Source: G020353115 sp964389685 (GTDB lineage Bacteria; Bacteroidota; Bacteroidia; Bacteroidales; VadinHA17). From it: a DNA stretch of 35,802 nt. Shown here one piece after another: positions 7,928-15,606 of the stretch. The DNA lies in contig CAYMFM010000039.1 of assembly GCA_964389685.1 (NCBI GenBank), positions 1 through 35,802 of the forward strand, read 5' to 3'. The translations under genes were made by a program, and so were the position numbers. The stretch's first letter is position 1. Each line of letters begins with the position of its first letter. Below the pieces are notes generated by a model, which searched no databases, was not told the DNA's origin, and saw nothing but the letters and a program-made list of their open reading frames with translations.

Positions 7928-8452
7928 ATGAAAAAAGTAATTGTTTATGTTGTCCTTTTCCTTTTTGGAATAGCAGTGAATGCCCAGAATACCGCTGTGG
8001 ACAAGTTGTTTGAAAAGTATGGTGAAACGGAGGGATTTACTACGGTTATTATCAAGGGTAAACTGTTTGATATGATATCGTGTCTGGAGGAAGAAGATGA
8101 GGAAGATGAGGCAATTCAGCTCATGTCTAAACTGACCTCCGTCCGTATTCTTGCCATGGACGAATGTGAAAAACCGGAAGGGATTAACTTCTTCGATGAA
8201 GTGATGGAACTTCTGGATGAGTCTGATTACGAGGAGTTGCTGGTTGTCAAAGAGAAAGACCAGGATGTAAAATTCCTTATCAAGGAGAAGGATGGAATTA
8301 TCAGTGAATTGTTACTGGTTGTCGGTGGTGAGGATAATGCGCTGATTAGCATTGTAGGGGAGATCGATCTGAAACAAGCGTATAAGATTTCCAAATCCAT
8401 ACATGGCGATCACTTTGAGCATTTCGAGAAGCTGAAAGGTGTCAAAATGTAA
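7928..8452 (+). CDS. DUF4252 family secreted protein (first copy)
   Basis: A DUF4252-type envelope protein of unknown function. A signal peptide (MKKVIVYVVLFLFGIAVNAQ) ends near residue 20, and the mature part begins with the family's VDKLFEKYGETEGFTTVII. Later the conserved YEELLVVKEKDQDVKFLIKE and LLLVVGGEDNALISIVGEIDL blocks are present. It is a clear paralogue of the gene at 9714, with shared phrases such as FTTVII, YEEL and KEKD-DVKFLIKE. An acidic run EEEDEEDEA lies near residues 54-62. An in-frame ATG 21 bases upstream (7907) is possible; the later ATG is preferred because the paralogue starts there. It precedes the ECF sigma gene but has its own apparent terminator. Confidence 0.85.
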   Translation: MKKVIVYVVLFLFGIAVNAQNTAVDKLFEKYGETEGFTTVIIKGKLFDMISCLEEEDEEDEAIQLMSKLTSVRILAMDECEKPEGINFFDEVMELLDESDYEELLVVKEKDQDVKFLIKEKDGIISELLLVVGGEDNALISIVGEIDLKQAYKISKSIHGDHFEHFEKLKGVKM

Positions 8453-8490
8453 TACCCCGGAAACAGGGTAATAAAAAAGAGGGGTATTTT
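8451..8490 (+). terminator. possible terminator after the first DUF4252 gene
   Basis: AATACCCC (8451-8458) and GGGGTATT (8481-8488) pair over a 22-base loop, followed by a short T-run. The stem begins inside the stop codon. The long loop makes it weak. Confidence 0.35.
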
Positions 8491-8517
8491 GTACACCCGA
8501 AAAACCGGTTAACTTTG
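8488..8517 (+). promoter_or_regulatory. promoter of the ECF sigma operon
   Basis: TTTG (8488-8491), 18 bases, then TAACTTTG (8510-8517): an exact TAnnTTTG element with near-consensus spacing. It is the housekeeping type, so the sigma gene is not obviously dependent on itself. Confidence 0.6.
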
Positions 8518-8562
8518 TGGTACCTCCGGTTTTGGTAACCTAACGTTTTGCAGATTGATCCC

Positions 8563-9105
8563 ATGAAGGCAGAGGAATTTAAAAGAGAGATTATCCCGAT
8601 GCAGCGAAAACTGTATGCCTTTGCCCTTCGGATCCTGCAAAACAGGGAAGAATCTGAGGATGTGGTGCAGGAGATCTTTGTGAAACTCTGGCGGATGAGG
8701 GGAGAGCTGGGAACGATCAGGAACAGGGAAGCATTTGCCATGACAATGACCAAAAACCTGTGTATCGATAAACTGAAGAAGAAACGGATGCTCTCCCTGG
8801 ATGAAGATCAGATGCAGTTTGAGGGCACATCCGATTCCAATCCGCTGAAAGAGGTACAACTGAATGATGCGGTTGCACTGGTCAACCAGATTGTCAATGA
8901 TTTACCAGATCAGCAACGAATAATCATTCAACTCAGGGACATTGAAGGGTATACCAGTGAAGAGGTTGCAGAAATCCTCGATATTAGCCAGAACACAATG
9001 CGGGTAAGTCTTTCACGAGCCCGTCAGAAAATACGCGAACACCTGGTAAAACAATACAGTGATGGAAAAGAAGAGAATAGAGAAACTTATCGAAAAATTC
9101 TATAA
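8563..9105 (+). CDS. ECF RNA polymerase sigma factor
   Basis: An extracytoplasmic-function sigma factor of 180 residues that would redirect RNA polymerase to a small regulon, probably including the DUF4252 genes. Region 2 is seen as LYAFALRILQNREESEDVVQEIFVKLW, here cited only by its core ESEDVVQEIFVKLW. Region 4 is seen as LPDQQRIIIQLRDIEGYTSE followed by EVAEILDISQNTMRVSLSRA, a helix-turn-helix. An in-frame TTG 15 bases upstream is a weaker start. Its 3' end overlaps the next gene by 44 bases, so sigma and anti-sigma-like proteins are translationally linked. Family is certain; the stimulus is unknown. Confidence 0.93.
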   Translation: MKAEEFKREIIPMQRKLYAFALRILQNREESEDVVQEIFVKLWRMRGELGTIRNREAFAMTMTKNLCIDKLKKKRMLSLDEDQMQFEGTSDSNPLKEVQLNDAVALVNQIVNDLPDQQRIIIQLRDIEGYTSEEVAEILDISQNTMRVSLSRARQKIREHLVKQYSDGKEENRETYRKIL

Positions 9106-9679
9106 TGGTGAAACCAGCATAGGGGAAGAACGGTTGCTGGAAAATTACTTCAGCCAGAAGAATATTCCAGCATCCATGGAAGCGGAGCGGGATCTCTTCA
9201 GGTTCTATTCCGGCTCAAGAAATGAGCAGTTGCCGCACGATCAGCTTGAAGAGAAGATCATCCGGGCAATCGAATCGGAAGGAGGAGACCTGACCGGAAA
9301 AAAACGCAGAATGATCTATGCCGTTACCAGCATCGCAGCAAGTATCCTCATGCTGATCGGATCCTATTTTATCTTTCTCAGTCCCTCCGGTCCGGGTTTA
9401 GCCCTGTCAAAGTATAAGGATACATTTGATAATCCCGAAATAGCCTACCTGGAGACGCAGAAAGCCCTCCTGTATGTCTCTGAAAAACTGAATGAAGGAA
9501 CCAGGGAACTGGATAACCTGACGAAATTTGAAAAAGGAACAAAAGAGTTGGATAACCTGAACCTGATGAATAAAGGAACATCAGGAATCTATTCCATTTC
9601 CCTGTTCGGGAAAGGTGTCGGAGAGATGCATCACCTCTCCATCTTTTCGAAAACACAGGACAGGATATCAGGTAATTAA
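9062..9679 (+). CDS. one-TM anti-sigma-like protein with four 13-residue repeats
   Basis: The 205-residue product overlaps the sigma gene by 44 bases and probably holds that sigma factor at the membrane; this is inferred from position and topology, since no zinc-binding anti-sigma motif is present. Residues 1-80 are a charged cytoplasmic part, 84-107 a membrane helix, and the rest extracytoplasmic. In the latter, four units with exact 13-residue spacing begin at residues 145, 158, 171 and 184 (EGTRELDNL, KGTKELDNL, KGTSGIYSI, KGVGEMHHL). The alternative start is GTG at 9059. The next gene is 34 bases downstream, in the same operon. I do not know a named family for it. Confidence 0.7.
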   Translation: MEKKRIEKLIEKFYNGETSIGEERLLENYFSQKNIPASMEAERDLFRFYSGSRNEQLPHDQLEEKIIRAIESEGGDLTGKKRRMIYAVTSIAASILMLIGSYFIFLSPSGPGLALSKYKDTFDNPEIAYLETQKALLYVSEKLNEGTRELDNLTKFEKGTKELDNLNLMNKGTSGIYSISLFGKGVGEMHHLSIFSKTQDRISGN

Positions 9680-9713
9680 TGTAAAGAATGAGATAAACAT
9701 AATACTGTAAACC

Positions 9714-10235
9714 ATGAAAAAAATAACACTTATTTTAAGCTTTATGCTGGTGTCATTGGTAACGATGGCACAGCGGGATGCCGTTGATGCGTTGTTTGAC
9801 AAATATGCCGGCAAGGACGGATTTACCACCGTGATCATCTCCAGTAAAATGTTCAGCCTTTTCCAGGATATGGAAGTGGAAGACGATGAATTCAATAAGA
9901 TGATGAGCGGTCTCGAAAGTATCCGGATCCTCGCAACAGATGAAACGATGGAGAACATGACCATCAATTTCTATGATGAGGTCATGAAGGAACTGAATGA
10001 AAACGATTATGAGGAGTTAATGGTCGTGAAGGAGAAGGACCATGATGTGAAATTTCTCATCAAGGAGCGCAATGGGAGAGTTGCAGAGCTGCTGCTTGTA
10101 GCAGGAGGTAAAGGGGGCGATAATGCCCTGATCTCAATCCGTGGAGATATCGACCTGAAAACCATCTCCAAACTGGCCCGGTCCATGGATATTGAAGGCA
10201 TGGAACAACTGGAGAAATTGGAGGAGAAAAAGTAA
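9714..10235 (+). CDS. DUF4252 family secreted protein (second copy)
   Basis: A 173-residue DUF4252 protein with a signal peptide ending VTMAQ near residue 19. The mature part starts RDAVDALFDKYAGKDGFTTV and includes YEELMVVKEKDHDVKFLIKE and a glycine-rich turn before DNALISIRGDIDL. It is co-directional with, and 34 bases after, the anti-sigma-like gene, so it is a likely product of the ECF operon. Function is unknown for the family; adhesion- or stress-related roles have no support in the sequence. It is closely related to the 7928 gene and more distantly to the 10317 gene. Confidence 0.88.
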   Translation: MKKITLILSFMLVSLVTMAQRDAVDALFDKYAGKDGFTTVIISSKMFSLFQDMEVEDDEFNKMMSGLESIRILATDETMENMTINFYDEVMKELNENDYEELMVVKEKDHDVKFLIKERNGRVAELLLVAGGKGGDNALISIRGDIDLKTISKLARSMDIEGMEQLEKLEEKK

Positions 10236-10256
10236 TCCGTTCTAACATAATTTCAT

Positions 10257-10288
10257 AAGGCTTTTTCGAATGCGGGAAAGCCTTTTTC
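10257..10288 (+). terminator. rho-independent terminator
   Basis: AAGGCTTTTTCG (10257-10268) pairs with CGGGAAAGCCTT around a 4-base loop, with one non-Watson-Crick position, then a T-run. It separates the second DUF4252 gene from the lipoprotein gene, perhaps only partially. Confidence 0.7.
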
Positions 10289-10316
10289 TGTATTTGTCTT
10301 ATTGAACTACTCTGTT

Positions 10317-10829
10317 ATGAAGAATTATACCCTTATTGTTCTGTTTCTAATTACCTCACTTACTCTGCTCTGCTCATGCCATGACGAACGGGGAAAAGCT
10401 GCAGAAGATGTTTTTGAACAGTATGCAGGAGAGGCAGGAGTCTATATTTTCCGGATCCCGCCCGGACTGATCGGGATATTCGTTAATGCCGAGGAAAATC
10501 CTGAATTGAAACAGTCCCTGCGCAATATGGAGATGATCAAGGTGATGATCTTTGACCAGAATAACCGGGGTAAACTGGACAAACATGAGATCCTTCAAAC
10601 ATTTAATGAAAAACTGGATGAGAACCAGTTTAGCGACCTGCTCCTTGCCAGTGAAGGAGAACAGGTAATCCGGATCAAATACCGGGAGGATGAGGAGGGT
10701 GTCGTCCAGGAAATGATGATCCTGATTACCGAAGAGGAGACATTCTTTGGATTGAGCATGGTGGGGGAGATCAATCTGGATCAGCTGACGCACGTAGCCC
10801 GATCACTTGAAATTGAAAATTTCAAGTAG
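10317..10829 (+). CDS. DUF4252-like lipoprotein
   Basis: A 170-residue lipoprotein whose lipobox LLCSC near residues 17-21 predicts a lipid-anchored envelope protein. The mature domain follows the same layout as the two DUF4252 proteins upstream: AEDVFEQYAGEAGVYIFRI, then an NMEMIKVMIFD strand, LDENQFSDLLLASEGEQVIR, and a final FGLSMVGEINLDQL. Identity is low, so it is a diverged member. An upstream in-frame TTG (10302) is less likely than this ATG, which directly precedes the signal. The gene follows a terminator, so it may be read through or have its own promoter, which I could not find. Confidence 0.78.
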   Translation: MKNYTLIVLFLITSLTLLCSCHDERGKAAEDVFEQYAGEAGVYIFRIPPGLIGIFVNAEENPELKQSLRNMEMIKVMIFDQNNRGKLDKHEILQTFNEKLDENQFSDLLLASEGEQVIRIKYREDEEGVVQEMMILITEEETFFGLSMVGEINLDQLTHVARSLEIENFK

Positions 10830-10890
10830 ATTATAAGTTAAATGTTATCTTTTAATGGTTAAATGTCATAATTCGGTTATCTGCATAAAA

Positions 10891-11068
10891 AGTGACGAGT
10901 AACGAGTGACGTGTGACGAGATCAGAAAGAAAAAGATTATTGATTAATAATTCGAAATTCGAAATTACTAGCCATGCTTTCAGGATATCTCATGAGACCG
11001 CTGCGCTCAGTTTGCAATCCATAATCCATAATCTTAATCCTTAGCCTCAGCCTTAGCCTCAGCCTTTT
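10891..11068. repeat. low-complexity intergenic repeats
   Basis: Three short degenerate tandem tracts are present. One is a GTGACGA-like run at 10891-10920. The second is a duplicated ATTCGAA unit near 10949-10963. The third is CCATAAT/CCTTAGCCTCAG units at 11018-11068. The last supplies the stop codon region of the metallophosphoesterase gene (TGA at 11061-11059). Such tracts recur between genes in Bacteroidota by my recollection. Confidence 0.6.
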
Positions 11069-12309
11069 CTGAATAACTCAATCACCGTAATCTCCGGGGG
11101 CATTCCAATCCTTCCCGGGTATCCGATATACCCGAACCCGCGATTCACGTAAAGGTATTGCCCATCCTCCTCATATAGCCCTCCCCAGCGGGGATATTTC
11201 ATTTGGATTGGACTCCAGTTGATCGTTGCTGTCTGGATCCCGAACTGCATGCCGTGGGTGTGCCCTGAAAGGGTAAGCTGGATGTCCGTTTGTCCCATGA
11301 CTTCAGCATCCCAGTGGGAAGGATCGTGCGACAAGAGGATCTTAAATGGTATTCCGTCCGCACCCTGGCGGGCAAGGGATAAATCGCCATATTGGGCAAA
11401 TGGAGGCTTTCCCCAGTTTTCAACACCCATAACGGCAAGTTTATCTTCTCCTCCTGAGATGATATCCGATTGATTCAGCAGGAGATGAAATCCCAGTTCA
11501 TGGTGTGCCTCTTTGATCTTATCCAGGTTCTTCTTTTTTGCTGCTTCCGATTTCCAGTAATGGTAATCACCGTAATCATGATTCCCCAGAATGGAATACT
11601 TACCCTGTTTTGCTTTCAGTTTTCCGAGTATATCCATCCACCCATCCAGCTCTTCAGCAAAATCGTTCACGAGGTCACCGGTAAAAAACAAGAGGTCCGG
11701 CTCCTGGGCATTTACCAGGTCCATTCCGGCTTCCACTTTTTCCCATGAACCGTAAAGCCCTCCAATATGAAGATCGGATATCTGTACAATCCGCATTCCA
11801 TGAAACGACTCCGGAAGATCCGGAAACCAGAGCTTCTCCCTGTAAACCCTGAAGTTAAACTTGCCGTGAACCATCCCGAACAGGAACGTGCCGAACGGCA
11901 ATGCTGAGAGTATGATCCCCGCCCTGGACAGGAATGCCGAACGGCTGATCTTCTCAGAACCCCTGTAAACCGGTGGAGAAATCCTGCCCAGCGTCTTCCG
12001 TACCAGAAAACTGAACAGGCGGACCAGGTCTTCAGCAAAATGAAAACAAATAAATACCAATTTAGGAAGGTATAGCGTAAGCATGACCCCGGCAAGGAGA
12101 AAGATGTTTTTCTGTGCTTTACCGCTTCGCGCTTCACCTTCGTGCAGGAAGGCGATCAGTATCCCTGCAAGAAAAAGGAAACTGATAAACCAGTATACAA
12201 TATAGAGGACCTTTCCGGAGGGTTTGCCCGAAATTCTCCGGGTTAGCCTTGCCAATCCTTTGAAGGTGTAGACATCAATCAGAAGAAGAGCAATGATGAT
12301 GATGAACAT
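11059..12309 (-). CDS. membrane-anchored calcineurin-like metallophosphoesterase
   Basis: A two-metal phosphoesterase. The catalytic domain (about 165-412) carries the full motif set: SDLHIGG near 178, GDLVND near 210, GNHDYG near 242, SHDP near 325 and SGHTHG near 348. The N-terminal 150 residues contain about four membrane helices (near 1-16, 36-54, 66-85 and 130-148), so the enzyme is membrane-bound. This layout matches the YkuE/YaeI-type lipid-related phosphoesterases, whose substrates are often UDP-diacylglucosamine or other phospholipid pyrophosphates; the actual substrate is not shown here. It is divergent from cardiolipin synthase across an assembly gap. The ATG lies 67 bases before the gap. 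Confidence 0.88.
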   Translation of the reverse strand: MFIIIIALLLIDVYTFKGLARLTRRISGKPSGKVLYIVYWFISFLFLAGILIAFLHEGEARSGKAQKNIFLLAGVMLTLYLPKLVFICFHFAEDLVRLFSFLVRKTLGRISPPVYRGSEKISRSAFLSRAGIILSALPFGTFLFGMVHGKFNFRVYREKLWFPDLPESFHGMRIVQISDLHIGGLYGSWEKVEAGMDLVNAQEPDLLFFTGDLVNDFAEELDGWMDILGKLKAKQGKYSILGNHDYGDYHYWKSEAAKKKNLDKIKEAHHELGFHLLLNQSDIISGGEDKLAVMGVENWGKPPFAQYGDLSLARQGADGIPFKILLSHDPSHWDAEVMGQTDIQLTLSGHTHGMQFGIQTATINWSPIQMKYPRWGGLYEEDGQYLYVNRGFGYIGYPGRIGMPPEITVIELFRKG

Positions 12310-12376
12310 GATGTACCGTTTATTGCCACTGCAGATTCAGGGGTTGAATTTGGGAATTTTTTCAGGTTTTACAAAA

Positions 12377-12476
12377 NNNNNNNNNNNNNNNNNNNNNNNN
12401 NNNNNNNNNNNNNNNNNNNNNNNNNNNNNNNNNNNNNNNNNNNNNNNNNNNNNNNNNNNNNNNNNNNNNNNNNNNN
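12377..12476. other. assembly gap of 100 N
   Basis: Exactly 100 N. The flanks do not share an overlap that I can see, so the real gap size is unknown. It removes most of the shared promoter region of the divergent metallophosphoesterase and cardiolipin synthase genes. Confidence 0.99.
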
Positions 12477-12542
12477 GGAGTCCTTTTTTAATTTACACCA
12501 TTTTTTTACCTTTAACATCATTATTGGTGTAAACCCTGTGAC

Positions 12543-14018
12543 ATGATTCTCGCGGTGAATTGGGAAATAGTATTCACCACCCTGACGGTTATACTGGTAC
12601 TGCTTTATACCGGCACCATTATCTTTACCGTTTTTTTTGTTATTCTTGAAAACAGGGATCCGGTCAGAACCATCTCATGGGCACTTTTCATTTTCCTGAT
12701 CCCGGTCATCGGTATCATTAGCTATATCGTCTTTGGCCAGAGTTTCAGAAAGCAGAAGATCTTTTCGAGAAAAGGATTGAAAGACCTGGAACGGATAAAC
12801 AGCTTGAGCCAGACCCAGATTCTCAACCTGCCGAAAAAAAAGTTCCTGGATGACGAAAAAATCCGCAGAAAGAAAAACATCATAACCCTCTTGTTGAATA
12901 ACAGTAAAGCACTGCTCACGGAAAGAAACCAGGTTGAAGTGTTTAATAATGGTGCTGATACATTCCAGTCAATTCTCCGGGAACTGGATAAAGCAAAGGA
13001 CCATATTCACATGGAGTTTTACCGCTGGGAGTCTGATAACATCGGTAATGAGATCAAAGAGATCCTGATCAGAAAAGCAAGAGAAGGAGTGAAGATCAGG
13101 ATTATTTATGACGACGTTGGAAGCTGGAGAATCGGCAGGGAATATATTGCCTCCCTGGAAGCAGAAGGCGTCGAGATCTTTGTCTTTATGCCCGTACGGT
13201 TTCCCTTTTTCACCAGCAAGGTGAATTTCAGGAACCACCGGAAGATCATTGTTATCGATGGTAAGGTGGGTTACGTTGGCGGAATGAATATCGCCGACAA
13301 ATACATTCACGGGACCCAGAAATTTAGAGCCTGGAGGGATACCCATCTCAGGCTCGAGGGCGAAGCAGTGCATTCGCTCCAGATCATCTTTATCGTCGAC
13401 TGGTACTTTGTTTCAAATGAGATCATCACCAATCCTCTCCGCTATTTCCCGAAACATGTCGTCGATGATAAGGTCCTGATCCAGATTACATCCAGTGGCC
13501 CCGATTCCGACTGGTCCAGTATCATGCAGGCATTCTTTACAGCGATAACCAGTGCTGAAAAGACCATCTATATCACCACACCCTACTTCTCTCCCAATGA
13601 GAGCATTTTAACTGCACTTAAAACGGGTGCCCTGAGTGGAGTGGATGTCCGGTTGATCCTTCCCGCAAAATCCGATTCAACCATTGCATACTGGAATTCC
13701 TTTTCCTACGTCAATGAACTGCTCGAGGCAGGAATTAAAGTATACCTCTTTGAAGATGGCTTTAACCATGCTAAACTACTCATGGTTGACAGTATCTTTT
13801 CATCGGTGGGAACTGCCAATATTGATTACCGCAGTTTCGACCTCAATTTTGAGACCAATGCATTGATCTATAACGAAGAGATTACTAAGAAATTGGAAGA
13901 GAGTTTCTTCGATGATCTGTTACATAGCAGGCAGATCCACCTTGACCAGTGGAAACTCCGACCAAAAAAACAAAAACTATACGAATCATTAGCCAGGGTC
14001 CTGGGTCCTCTTTACTGA
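12543..14018 (+). CDS. cls: cardiolipin synthase (phospholipase D superfamily)
   Basis: The enzyme joins two phosphatidylglycerols into cardiolipin at the inner membrane. Two N-terminal membrane helices (about 9-31 and 40-62) form the PLDc_N region. Two HxKxxxxD motifs follow: H232/K234/D239 within NHRKIIVIDG and H409/K411/D416 within NHAKLLMVD. The 491-residue length is normal for ClsA-type enzymes. The ATG follows a TACCTTTA promoter-like element by about 30 bases, partly obscured by the gap. The downstream gene starts 39 bases later and is likely co-transcribed. Confidence 0.95.
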   Translation: MILAVNWEIVFTTLTVILVLLYTGTIIFTVFFVILENRDPVRTISWALFIFLIPVIGIISYIVFGQSFRKQKIFSRKGLKDLERINSLSQTQILNLPKKKFLDDEKIRRKKNIITLLLNNSKALLTERNQVEVFNNGADTFQSILRELDKAKDHIHMEFYRWESDNIGNEIKEILIRKAREGVKIRIIYDDVGSWRIGREYIASLEAEGVEIFVFMPVRFPFFTSKVNFRNHRKIIVIDGKVGYVGGMNIADKYIHGTQKFRAWRDTHLRLEGEAVHSLQIIFIVDWYFVSNEIITNPLRYFPKHVVDDKVLIQITSSGPDSDWSSIMQAFFTAITSAEKTIYITTPYFSPNESILTALKTGALSGVDVRLILPAKSDSTIAYWNSFSYVNELLEAGIKVYLFEDGFNHAKLLMVDSIFSSVGTANIDYRSFDLNFETNALIYNEEITKKLEESFFDDLLHSRQIHLDQWKLRPKKQKLYESLARVLGPLY

Positions 14019-14057
14019 TCCTGAATCCAAATCAGCAATCCCTGATCTACCCAATCC

Positions 14058-14996
14058 ATGCCGAAACAGAAAGAACAATTGATCGAAGGCAGAAGATACC
14101 AGTTTATCGTGATGAAAACCTTGGTTATGCGCGGAGATGATCGGAAGTTTATCGTCCTGGAAGATCCGTTTCATAACCGGCACCTGCTGCCTGCAAATCT
14201 GTATGGAAACTATAACCTGAAACCCGGAAAAAAAATTCTTTGCCTCATCGATAAAATTAATTGCGATGGAAAAATCTTTATCGAACCGGAACATCCCTGC
14301 TATGCGGTGGGCAAAACATACGATTTCGAGTTTATCCGTTATGAAAAAAGAATAAACCAGATTGGAGCATCAGAAGATGTGGCAATAGTAAAAGACGTTC
14401 TGGGAAATGAATTGGTTGCCCCGATAAATGAACCCGATAAAAAACTGAAGAAATCGATGACGATACCCTGCAGAGTGAAAGCTATACGAAAGGGAATGCT
14501 CCACCTCTCTCTCATCAAAAGAGGCCGGTTTGTGGAACACCTGGAAGTGGGAAGATCCTATCCGTTTACCGTTAAAAAAGTGGCCAGGGGAGTGGATAAC
14601 CATGATTATTTCATTCTTGAGGATCCCTTTGGACAACCTCATCTACTACGGCAAAGCTACTACTCCCATTACCCGATATCTGTCGGCAGGAAAATTCAGG
14701 GAACAGTGGTTAAATTCAGATCCGACGGACGATTCCTGATTGAACCCGATCATCCCCATTACCGGGTCGGGAAGAAATATCCCTTTACGGTGGAAACAGC
14801 AATCAAAGAGTTATATGTGCAAAATGATCATTCCTGCTTTTTGATTGTTAGGGATTCCAGCGGAGAAACCTACAAAGTGCCCCTCAACCAAAATCCGGAT
14901 CATTATCCTGATCTGCCCGAAACAGTCATTTGCATGGTCGAAACAGTAAGAAAAGGAAAATTGATCCTGTCCCTCGATGAATCGTCCCTGAAATGA
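14058..14996 (+). CDS. internally duplicated beta-rich (OB/S1-like) protein, unknown
   Basis: I do not recognise a named family. The 312-residue soluble protein consists of two homologous halves, about 9-155 and 158-310. Matching phrases are LIEGRRYQFIV / LEVGRSYPFTV, FIVLEDPFHNRHLL / YFILEDPFGQPHLL, KIFIEPEHPCYAVGKTY / RFLIEPDHPHYRVGKKY, and endings KGMLHLSLI / KGKLILSLD. Each half reads as two small beta-barrel units, the second ending like an S1/OB strand, so nucleic-acid or small-ligand binding is possible but unproven. It has no signal peptide. It is coupled to the cls gene by a 39-base gap. Confidence 0.72.
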   Translation: MPKQKEQLIEGRRYQFIVMKTLVMRGDDRKFIVLEDPFHNRHLLPANLYGNYNLKPGKKILCLIDKINCDGKIFIEPEHPCYAVGKTYDFEFIRYEKRINQIGASEDVAIVKDVLGNELVAPINEPDKKLKKSMTIPCRVKAIRKGMLHLSLIKRGRFVEHLEVGRSYPFTVKKVARGVDNHDYFILEDPFGQPHLLRQSYYSHYPISVGRKIQGTVVKFRSDGRFLIEPDHPHYRVGKKYPFTVETAIKELYVQNDHSCFLIVRDSSGETYKVPLNQNPDHYPDLPETVICMVETVRKGKLILSLDESSLK

Positions 14997-15140
14997 TGCC
15001 AATTGTTTAACTCAGCATCTTTCCTATATTTTAACTTAACCAGATGTTCTATTGAAAGGATAAATACTTACAATACTTACCTTATTGTTAGTTAATTAAC
15101 GTTTTTTAACAGTTTTATGTATCATTTTTTTCTTAAAAAA

Positions 15141-15190
15141 TTTGCTTATACGAAATCCTTCGTATATATTTGTTTACGAAATCATTCGTA
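15141..15190 (+). promoter_or_regulatory. blaI promoter with two BlaI-type operators
   Basis: TTTG (15141-15144), then 20 bases, then TATATTTG (15165-15172): a consensus Bacteroidota promoter. Two nearly identical palindromes overlie it: TACGAAATCCTTCGTA at 15149-15164, between the two promoter elements, and TACGAAATCATTCGTA at 15175-15190, across the transcript start. Their centres are 26 bp apart. This is the geometry of an autorepressing BlaI/MecI dimer pair; the binding protein is inferred from the adjacent gene. Confidence 0.8.
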
Positions 15191-15198
15191 TTTATCAT

Positions 15199-15606
15199 AT
15201 GAAGAAAAAGAAAAAATTCCCCAGGCCAACAGGGGCAGAGTTGGAGATCCTTCAGGTTTTGTGGGAGCATGGTCCTTCCACAGTCCGGTTTGTGAATGAA
15301 AAATTGAACAGGAAAAAGCGGGTGGGGTATACCACCACGTTAAAAATTATGCAGATCATGACGGAAAAGAACCTGGTACTGCGTGATGAAGCAAGCCGTT
15401 CTCACGTATACAGTGTTCTGGTGGATAAGGAGGAGACCCAAAATCTGTTGCTTGAGAAATTTCTAACAACGGCATTTGGCGGTTCTGCAATGAAGCTTGT
15501 CATGCAGGCGCTGGGTAATCACAAGACATCAAAGGATGAACTGGAACAAATAAAAAAATTGATCAATACATTGGAAGGAGGCGAAAAATATGAACTTCAT
15601 TCATGA
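15199..15606 (+). CDS. blaI: BlaI/MecI/CopY-family transcriptional repressor
   Basis: A 135-residue winged-helix repressor. Residues 10-70 form the DNA-binding domain (PTGAELEILQVLWEHGPSTV, then VGYTTTLKIMQIMTEKNLV as recognition helix and next strand). The C-terminal part (about 75-125) is the helical dimerisation region. In this family the partner M56 protease triggers repressor cleavage and derepression. The ATG at 15199 is chosen over a longer TTG reading that would overlap the promoter and operators. The 3' end overlaps the M56 gene by 17 bases. Confidence 0.92.
   Translation: MKKKKKFPRPTGAELEILQVLWEHGPSTVRFVNEKLNRKKRVGYTTTLKIMQIMTEKNLVLRDEASRSHVYSVLVDKEETQNLLLEKFLTTAFGGSAMKLVMQALGNHKTSKDELEQIKKLINTLEGGEKYELHS

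Noticed and set aside
15142..15198. N-terminal extension of BlaI from an upstream TTG
   Set aside because: It would put the start within the promoter and both operators, and BlaI proteins begin at the ATG at 15199.
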